Source of the DNA: Citrobacter rodentium NBRC 105723 = DSM 16636
GTDB taxonomy: Bacteria > Pseudomonadota > Gammaproteobacteria > Enterobacterales > Enterobacteriaceae
Assembly (NCBI RefSeq): GCF_021278985.1
Contig: NZ_CP082833.1
Coordinates: 2,914,001-2,978,000 of the forward strand
Direction of reading: 5' to 3'
DNA: 64,000 nt
Numbering within the stretch: position 1 is the stretch's first letter; every line of letters starts with the position of its first letter. The position numbers were made by a program, and so were the translations under genes. Below are positions 57,961 to 64,000 of this stretch, in pieces. The notes beneath the pieces are model-generated. The model did no database searches and was not told the DNA's origin. It worked only from the letters and a program-made list of their open reading frames with translations.

Positions 57961-60900
57961 ATGTACGGCGCAGTGAAGGTATGGCAGGAAACGCTCTCTC
58001 TTCCGACCTGGACGACAGGTGAAGAAGATCCCAACCCGATGTTTCTCGAAAAACGGGTTTATCAGGGCTCCTCGGGGGCAGTTTATCCTTATGGCGTTAT
58101 TGATACCCTGACCGGCAGGCGCGAGATGCGCGACTATCAGGCGGTGTGGATGGAAAACGACTTTATCCGCATCATGCTGCTGCCTGAGCTGGGCGGGCGT
58201 ATTCATCGCGCTTACGATAAGGTGCAGCAGCGCGATTTTGTCTATTACAACGAGGTGGTCAAACCGGCGCTGGTCGGCCTGCTGGGGCCGTGGATCTCCG
58301 GCGGCATTGAGTTTAACTGGCCGCAGCATCACCGTCCCACCACCTTTATGCCGGTGGATTTTACCGTTCAGGCGGGTGAAAACGGCGAACAAACCGTGTG
58401 GATGGGCGAAGTGGAGCCGATGCGCGGTTTGCAGGTGATGGCCGGTTTTACGCTCTATCCGGATCGCGCGCTGATTGAAATCACCGGTAAGGTATTCAAC
58501 GGCAACGCCACACCGCGCCATTTTTTATGGTGGGCAAACCCGGCGGTGAAGGGCGGCGACGATCATCAGAGCGTGTTTCCGCCGGATGTCACCGCGGTGT
58601 TCGACCACGGCAAGCGCGACGTCTCCGCTTTCCCCATTGCCACCGGCACCTACTATAAAGTGGATTACTCGGCGGGCGTGGATATTTCCCGCTACAAGAA
58701 CGTGCCGGTCCCCACCTCCTACATGGCGGAAAAATCGGACTATGACTTTGTCGGCGCCTGGCACCACGGCGAGCGCGGCGGTCTGCTGCACGTCGCTGAT
58801 CACCATATTTCGCCGGGGAAAAAGCAGTGGACCTGGGGATACGGCGATTTTGGCGTCGCCTGGGATCGCAACCTGACCGATGACAACGGCCCGTACATCG
58901 AACTGATGACCGGCGTATTCACTGATAACCAGCCGGACTTCACCTGGCTTGCGCCGTATGAAGAGAAAGTGTTTGTGCAAAACTTCCTTCCCTACAGCGA
59001 ACTGGGCATGGTGCAGAATGCCAGCACCGGGCTGGCGCTGCGTCTGGTGCGCGAAGAGGGCCAACTCTCGGTTGGCGTTTACGCCATAGCGCCGCTGGAA
59101 GCGGTGCGGGTTACGCTCAGCGCGAACGACGCGCCGTTCTTTGAAACCACCCTGTCGCTGGCGCCCGGCAAGAGCTGGCTGACGCACATCGCGGATAACG
59201 GCCCGGCCCGCATCACCATGACGGTGACCGGCCAGAATGGTCAGGCGTTGCTGAGCTACGAAGAGCATATCGCCGGGGATGTGCCGTTGCCTTCGGCGGC
59301 GAAAGCGCCCGCGCTGCCGGAAGCGCTCTCTAACACCGAGGAACTCTATTTCATCGGCCAGCATCTGGAGCAGTACAACCATGCCAGCCGCTATGCCGAA
59401 GATTATTATCGTCGGGCGCTGGAGGTGGACCCGCTTGATTACCGTAATAACGTCGCGCTGGGGACGCTGGCGCTCAACCGGGCGGACTGGACGCTGGCGG
59501 AACGGTGCGCGAGGGCCGCGCTGGAGCGGGCGCACAGGCTGAATAAAAACCCGCGCGATGGCGAAGCCAGTATGCTGCTTGCCGCCGCGCTGGAGCGTCA
59601 GGGTAACTACGACGACGCCCGGGAGCACTATTACAAAGCGAGCTGGAGCGGAAACTGCCGTGACGCCGCCTTCTGGTCGCTGGCGCGTATCGCGATGCGC
59701 CGGGAAAATTACGCTGACGCGCTGGAAAAAGTCACGCAAAGCCTGCGCTTTAACGCCAGCAACAATCTGGCGATGGGGATGAGGGCGCTGGCGCTGGCGA
59801 AGCTGGGACGCGCGTCTGAGGCGTTGAACTATGCCGAACAACAGCTTAAAGACTATCCGCTCAGCTACGTGCTGCACTACGCGCGCTGGGCGATCGGCCG
59901 GGACGAGGCGGCGAAAGCGGCGCTGATCGCCATTACCGGTCGCCGCGGCACGAACGCCTGCGAGCTGGCCGGCTGGCTGCTCTCCTGCGGGCAGCAAGAG
60001 GCCGCGCGCGAGGCGCTGGAACTGCTCGACAGCCAGGAGACGCTGCCGCTGCTCTGGCGCGCTTCCCTGAGCGATAACCCGCAGCCGTTAATTGACCAGG
60101 CCCGCGCCTGTCTGCGCAACCGGGTGCGCTTTCCGAATACGCTCGACGAAGTGCAGATGCTGCAAACGCTGCCGCAAAGCGCTTACGCGCAGTATTTACT
60201 CGGCTGCTTCTGGTACAGCAAGCGTCGTTACGATGAGGCGCTGGCCTGCTGGCAGTTCACGCTACGGCAGGAGGCATCCTTTGCGCCGGTGCATCGTCTG
60301 CTGGGCATCTACGCGTGGAATAAACACCAGGACGCCGGGCAGGCGCGCCGCTATCTGGCGCAGGCCGTCGCGCTGGAGCCGGAAAACGCCCGCTTCCTGT
60401 TTGAACTGGATTACCTCGATAAACTGCTGGCTACCCCGGCGCCACAGCGCCTGCAACAGCTGGAGAGGCGCAAAGCGGTGGTATTCCAGCGCGACGATTT
60501 GACCGTCGAGCTGCTGAGCCTGTGGAACGGGCAGGGGCATTACGAGGCGGCGGCGCAGGTGCTGCATGAACGCGTGTTCCATCCGTGGGAAGGCGGCGAA
60601 GGGAAGGCGACCGGGCAATATCTGCTTAACCAGATGCATCGCGCGCTGGCGGCCATCGGCGCGGGGCAATTCCCCCAGGCGGCAAGCCTGTTACAACAGG
60701 CGCTGAGCTACCCGCATAACCTTGGCGAAGGGCGCTTGCCGGGGCAAACGGATAACGACATCTGGTATCTGCTTGGCTACTGCGCGCAGCGACAGGGAGA
60801 GCACGAAGAGGCGCAGCGCGACTTTGCGCGGGTAACGTGCGGCGGCAGCTCGCTGGATGCCGGTCGCTATTACAACGACCAGCCGGTGGACTATCTGTTC

Positions 60901-61227
60901 TGGCAGGGCATGGCGCTGAAGGCGCTGGGCGACGACAACGAGGCGACGCGACTGTTTCAGAGCTTCCTTAACTGGGTGGAGAGCCAGCGCGACAATGTGC
61001 CGGAGGTGGATTTCTTCGCCGTCTCGTTGCCGGATCTGGTGGTGCTGGATACCCCCGCTGCGGCGAAGCATCAGCAGCACTGTCTGTTTATTACCGCGCT
61101 GGGACATCTGGGGCTGGGCAATCTGACTGCCAGCCAGCAGGCGTTTGACGCGCTTCTGCAACTGAATCCGGCGCATGACAAGGCGTGCCTTCTGCGTCAT
61201 GCCATCAGCCGGGGGTTATTTAACTGA
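57961..61227 (+). CDS. yphG: DUF5107/TPR protein YphG
   Basis: A protein of about 1090 residues. The first third (about 30-330) is a DUF5107 domain with a beta-sandwich character resembling aldose-epimerase-like carbohydrate-binding folds (MLLPELGGRIHRAYDK, GGIEFNWPQHHRPTTF). From about 430 to the end are many TPR repeats (for example YYRRALEVDPLDYRNNVALGT). The ATG at 57961 follows GGAGG closely; an in-frame TTG at 57946 would add five residues (SGGG) and may be the real start. It is divergent from yphH. Function is unknown; a role in sugar metabolism is inferred from neighbours. Confidence 0.88.
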   Translation: MYGAVKVWQETLSLPTWTTGEEDPNPMFLEKRVYQGSSGAVYPYGVIDTLTGRREMRDYQAVWMENDFIRIMLLPELGGRIHRAYDKVQQRDFVYYNEVVKPALVGLLGPWISGGIEFNWPQHHRPTTFMPVDFTVQAGENGEQTVWMGEVEPMRGLQVMAGFTLYPDRALIEITGKVFNGNATPRHFLWWANPAVKGGDDHQSVFPPDVTAVFDHGKRDVSAFPIATGTYYKVDYSAGVDISRYKNVPVPTSYMAEKSDYDFVGAWHHGERGGLLHVADHHISPGKKQWTWGYGDFGVAWDRNLTDDNGPYIELMTGVFTDNQPDFTWLAPYEEKVFVQNFLPYSELGMVQNASTGLALRLVREEGQLSVGVYAIAPLEAVRVTLSANDAPFFETTLSLAPGKSWLTHIADNGPARITMTVTGQNGQALLSYEEHIAGDVPLPSAAKAPALPEALSNTEELYFIGQHLEQYNHASRYAEDYYRRALEVDPLDYRNNVALGTLALNRADWTLAERCARAALERAHRLNKNPRDGEASMLLAAALERQGNYDDAREHYYKASWSGNCRDAAFWSLARIAMRRENYADALEKVTQSLRFNASNNLAMGMRALALAKLGRASEALNYAEQQLKDYPLSYVLHYARWAIGRDEAAKAALIAITGRRGTNACELAGWLLSCGQQEAAREALELLDSQETLPLLWRASLSDNPQPLIDQARACLRNRVRFPNTLDEVQMLQTLPQSAYAQYLLGCFWYSKRRYDEALACWQFTLRQEASFAPVHRLLGIYAWNKHQDAGQARRYLAQAVALEPENARFLFELDYLDKLLATPAPQRLQQLERRKAVVFQRDDLTVELLSLWNGQGHYEAAAQVLHERVFHPWEGGEGKATGQYLLNQMHRALAAIGAGQFPQAASLLQQALSYPHNLGEGRLPGQTDNDIWYLLGYCAQRQGEHEEAQRDFARVTCGGSSLDAGRYYNDQPVDYLFWQGMALKALGDDNEATRLFQSFLNWVESQRDNVPEVDFFAVSLPDLVVLDTPAAAKHQQHCLFITALGHLGLGNLTASQQAFDALLQLNPAHDKACLLRHAISRGLFN

Positions 61228-61298
61228 ACCCTGTACCGGTGGCGGTAACGCCGCCGGAAACCTCCTGTTCCCTGCGTTTCCCTGAAAGAGGAATCATA

Positions 61299-62738
61299 AT
61301 GAATAACGCGCAGACACATCTGAAAATCGGCTACGTCTGGACCATCTGTCTGGTGGCAGCCTGCGGCGGATTACTGTTTGGCTATGACTGGGTGGTCATC
61401 GGCGGGGCGAAGCCCTTTTACGAAGCGTACTTTTCCATCACCGATCCGGCGCAGTCCGGCTGGGCGATGAGTTCGGCACTGGTGGGCTGTATTTTTGGCG
61501 CGCTAATCTCCGGCTGGTGCGCCGACAAATTTGGCCGCAAAATGCCGCTGATCCTGGCGGCCATTCTCTTCAGCGCTTCGGCCTGGGGAACCGCCGTCGC
61601 CAGTAATTTCGATATGTTTGTTATTTACCGCATCGTCGGCGGCGTCGGGATCGGCCTGGCCTCCGCGCTGAGTCCGCTGTATATCGCCGAGGTCAGCCCG
61701 GCGGAAAAACGCGGGCGCTTTGTGGCGGTGAACCAGCTGACCATCGTGATTGGGGTGCTGGCGGCGCAGTTGATCAACCTGCTGATCGCCGAACCCGTCG
61801 CGCCGGGCGCGACGCAGCAGGCTATTGTGGAAAGCTGGAACGGTCAGACCGGCTGGCGCTGGATGTTTGGCGCCGAGCTTGTTCCGGCGCTGGCGTTTCT
61901 GGTGCTGATGTTCTTTGTGCCTGAATCGCCGCGCTGGCTGGTAAAAGCGGGGAAACCGGAGCGGGCGCGCGCCATGCTGCAACGAATTGGCAGCGCAGAC
62001 TATGCCGGGCAGACGCTGAAGGAGATTGAGCACACCCTGCAAAAAGATAATCACCAGGTCGCCTGGTCAACGCTGCTGCAGCCGCAGATCAGGCCGATCG
62101 TCATTATCGGTATCGTGCTGGCGGTATTCCAGCAGTGGTGCGGGATCAATGTCATTTTCAACTATGCGCAGGAGATCTTCGCTTCCGCCGGTTTCGACAT
62201 TAACGGCACGCTGAAATCGATCGTCGCCACCGGCATTATCAACCTTGTCTTTACCATCGCTGCGCTGCCGCTGGTGGACAGGATCGGGCGGCGTAAACTG
62301 ATGCTGTTTGGCGCATCCGGTCTGACCGTCATCTACGCGCTGATTGCGGGCGCGTATGGCATGGGGATGCTGGGCTGGCCGGTGCTGATTCTGGTGCTGG
62401 CGGCGATTGCGATCTACGCCCTGACCCTCGCGCCGGTAACCTGGGTGCTGTTGTCGGAAATCTTCCCCAACCGCGTGCGCGGTCTGGCGATGTCGCTAGG
62501 GACGCTGGCGCTGTGGATCGCCTGTTTCCTGCTGACCTATACCTTTCCGCTGCTCAATGCCGGCCTCGGCGCGGCGGGTAGCTTCCTGCTCTATGGCGTT
62601 ATTTGCGCGATGGGCTTCGTTTATATACTGCGTAATGTGCCGGAGACGAAGGGCGTTACCCTCGAAGCGCTGGAAGAACAGCTGGCGGCCCGGCACGGCA
62701 AAGCCGTGCCGTCGGCGCAGCAGAAAAGCGTGTGCTGA
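61299..62738 (+). CDS. MFS sugar:proton symporter
   Basis: A 479-residue sugar porter family (GLUT/XylE-like) transporter with 12 membrane segments. Signatures seen are CGGLLFGYDWVVIGG in TM1, CADKFGRKMP after TM2, PLYIAEVSPAEKRGR, PESPRWLVKAG, QQWCGINVIFNYAQEIF in TM7, DRIGRRKLML and PETKGVTLE at the end. It imports a monosaccharide with protons. ATG 61299 follows AGAGGA. It lies between yphG and an epimerase gene that overlaps its stop. In E. coli this cluster instead has the ABC transporter yphDEF, so the transporter type is replaced. Confidence 0.9.
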   Translation: MNNAQTHLKIGYVWTICLVAACGGLLFGYDWVVIGGAKPFYEAYFSITDPAQSGWAMSSALVGCIFGALISGWCADKFGRKMPLILAAILFSASAWGTAVASNFDMFVIYRIVGGVGIGLASALSPLYIAEVSPAEKRGRFVAVNQLTIVIGVLAAQLINLLIAEPVAPGATQQAIVESWNGQTGWRWMFGAELVPALAFLVLMFFVPESPRWLVKAGKPERARAMLQRIGSADYAGQTLKEIEHTLQKDNHQVAWSTLLQPQIRPIVIIGIVLAVFQQWCGINVIFNYAQEIFASAGFDINGTLKSIVATGIINLVFTIAALPLVDRIGRRKLMLFGASGLTVIYALIAGAYGMGMLGWPVLILVLAAIAIYALTLAPVTWVLLSEIFPNRVRGLAMSLGTLALWIACFLLTYTFPLLNAGLGAAGSFLLYGVICAMGFVYILRNVPETKGVTLEALEEQLAARHGKAVPSAQQKSVC

Positions 62739-63577
62739 TGGCGGCGTTAACTTTAGCCAACGCGCATCTGCGGATGCGCGTGGACCCGCAGGGCGGTGCG
62801 CTGCTGGCGCTGTTTTCGTTACAACATCAACAGCCCGTCCTGCGCGCAGGCGAAGGGGCAGAAGCCGGGGAGTGCGGACTGTTTCCGATGCTGCCGGTCG
62901 CTAACCGCGTGGCGGGCAACCGCTTTGAGCAGCCGGACGGCGCGGTGTGTCTGCCATTGCATCACGCCGATGAGCGCTTCTTTCTTCATGGTGACGGCTG
63001 GCTTAAGCGCTGGGAGGCGATCGGGGTCGAAAGTCACGGTTGTCTGCTACGTCTGCGCAGCCAGCACGCCTGCGGTTTTGACTATCTGGCAACGCTGCAT
63101 TATGCGCTCGACGGCGCGACGCTCACGGCGTCGCTTTCGATAACCCATCAGGGCGAACGCCCCATGCTCTACGGCTGCGGATTCCACCCGTTCTTCGCTT
63201 TTGACGCGCACTGTACGGTGCAGTTTTCCGCCAGCGGCTACTGGCCGGAGGGTGAACTCCATTTACCGCGGGAATGGCGCTCAGCGATACCCGCTGAGGC
63301 CGATTTCAGCCGCGGGCAATATGGTTTCGAGCGCTGGCTGAATGTGGGCTATTCCGGCTGGGGCGGACGGGCGGTTATCCGGCATGATGTGATGAAGGTC
63401 ACGATATCAGCGCAAACTCCCTGGCTGATGCTGTTCAGAATGCCGGGTCAGCCGTTTCTTTGCCTTGAACCCCAGACGCATCCGGTCAATGCTCACCACA
63501 TGCCGGGGCAGCCGGGATTACGCTTACTGGCCAGAGGAGAAACGTGCCGTTTTTCGATGCAGATAGCCGTCGATTGA
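62738..63577 (+). CDS. Aldose 1-epimerase family protein
   Basis: A 279-residue galactose-mutarotase-like protein. Family features are FPMLPVANRVAGNRF near residue 50, the His of FLHGDGW, GCGFHPFFAFD with the second His, and the late acidic residue in FLCLEPQTHPVNAHH. It probably interconverts anomers of the sugar imported by the preceding transporter. The ATG overlaps that gene's stop as TGATG and lacks its own good ribosome site, so translation is coupled. E. coli YphB is a distant relative at a similar place, but similarity is modest. Confidence 0.88.
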   Translation: MAALTLANAHLRMRVDPQGGALLALFSLQHQQPVLRAGEGAEAGECGLFPMLPVANRVAGNRFEQPDGAVCLPLHHADERFFLHGDGWLKRWEAIGVESHGCLLRLRSQHACGFDYLATLHYALDGATLTASLSITHQGERPMLYGCGFHPFFAFDAHCTVQFSASGYWPEGELHLPREWRSAIPAEADFSRGQYGFERWLNVGYSGWGGRAVIRHDVMKVTISAQTPWLMLFRMPGQPFLCLEPQTHPVNAHHMPGQPGLRLLARGETCRFSMQIAVD

Positions 63578-63665
63578 GCATCAGGGGATGTTATCCCGCT
63601 GTTAATGTTCACTTGCGCCAGCCTGCGTTTATCGCCAGACTATCGCCTCCAAACGGGAGGGAATC

Positions 63666-64000
63666 ATGGTTTTGCACTCCACGCGCTGGCTGGCGCTCGG
63701 TTATTTCACCTACTTTTTTAGCTACGGCATTTTTCTTCCATTCTGGAGCGTCTGGCTGAAAGGCCTCGGGCTGACGCCGGAAACCATCGGTCTGCTGCTC
63801 GGCGCTGGTCTGATCGCTCGTTTTCTCGGTAGCCTGCTGATTGCGCCGCGGGTCAGCGACCCGTCGCGACTGATTTCGGCGCTGCGTATCCTGGCGCTGC
63901 TGACGCTGATCTTTGCGCTGGCGTTCTGGGCGGGTGCGCACGTGGCGTGGCTGATGGTGGTGATGGTTGGCTTTAACCTCTTTTTCTCTCCGCTGGTGCC
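63666..64000 (+). CDS. hcaT: MFS transporter HcaT (3' end beyond window)
   Basis: The first 111 codons of HcaT, a putative 3-phenylpropionate permease of the MFS (nucleoside:H+ symporter-like fold). The N-terminus MVLHSTRWLALGYFTYFFSYG and following residues are nearly identical to E. coli HcaT, with the first four membrane segments visible. The ATG follows GGGAGGG. In E. coli the hca dioxygenase genes and hcaR adjoin it on the side facing yphA; here the epimerase gene lies directly upstream and those genes are not in this gap. Confidence 0.93.
   Translation, partial: MVLHSTRWLALGYFTYFFSYGIFLPFWSVWLKGLGLTPETIGLLLGAGLIARFLGSLLIAPRVSDPSRLISALRILALLTLIFALAFWAGAHVAWLMVVMVGFNLFFSPLV

Noticed and set aside
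58525..59997. 490-codon open frame on the minus strand inside yphG
   Set aside because: Arg/His/Gln-rich product with no recognisable domain, antisense to a conserved gene.

Overview
The window is a piece of enterobacterial chromosome. The 16S/23S/5S genes and almost every protein are close to Escherichia coli and Salmonella, and gene order follows the E. coli block from bamD through rrnG, rpoE, lepA, purL and glnB to glyA. A yfhH-murQ-PTS cluster, which E. coli does not have at this place, and an intervening sequence in 23S helix 45 point to Citrobacter or a near relative. That genus call is inference.

Layout. 1-5000: bamD (partial), rluD, pgeF, and clpB with a sigma-32 promoter. 5050-10860: a complete rrn operon (P1/P2, 16S, tRNA-Glu, 23S, 5S, terminator) with three extra hairpin-like insertions. 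10860-18400: BIME, kgtP, yfiM, an IS4-family element sitting in the pssA-yfiM terminator, pssA, patZ. 18400-26300: tapT, trxC, yfiF, ung, grcA (two FNR boxes), srmB, trmN6, nadB (NadR box). 26500-29400: the envelope-stress operon rseD-rpoE-rseA-rseB-rseC, with a sigma-E promoter inside rseD. 29500-30400: a lone DapA/NanA-family lyase inserted before lepA. 30650-37500: lepA-lepB-rnc-era-recO-pdxJ-acpS and yfhL. 37520-41400: RpiR-type regulator yfhH, divergent from murQ, a PTS EIIBC and pgpC. 41450-48000: tadA, mltF, purL (PurR box). 48000-52380: the glucosamine-6-phosphate signalling locus, with GlrR sites, the sRNA glmY, glrK-qseG-glrR and then glnB. 52391-53673: an IS110-family element closely resembling IS621, with a readable bridge RNA. 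53674-56650: REP sequences, hmp, glyA. 56651-64000: yphH and yphG followed by a sugar porter and an epimerase, then hcaT (partial).

The most striking item is the IS621-like element. Its recombinase, both ends, the bridge RNA fold, the target-guide match to the REP site it occupies, the donor-guide match to its own ends, and the promoter that would form at its circular junction can all be read directly from the sequence. Bridge-RNA recombination is already a described system, so the value here is a complete natural example whose empty site can be reconstructed.

Connections inside the window: RNase III (rnc) is encoded here, has its own self-regulatory hairpin, and is the enzyme expected to excise the 23S intervening sequence. 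GlrR is encoded just downstream of the GlmY promoter sites it should bind. YfhH sits beside paired inverted repeats that could be its operators and would control murQ and the PTS gene.
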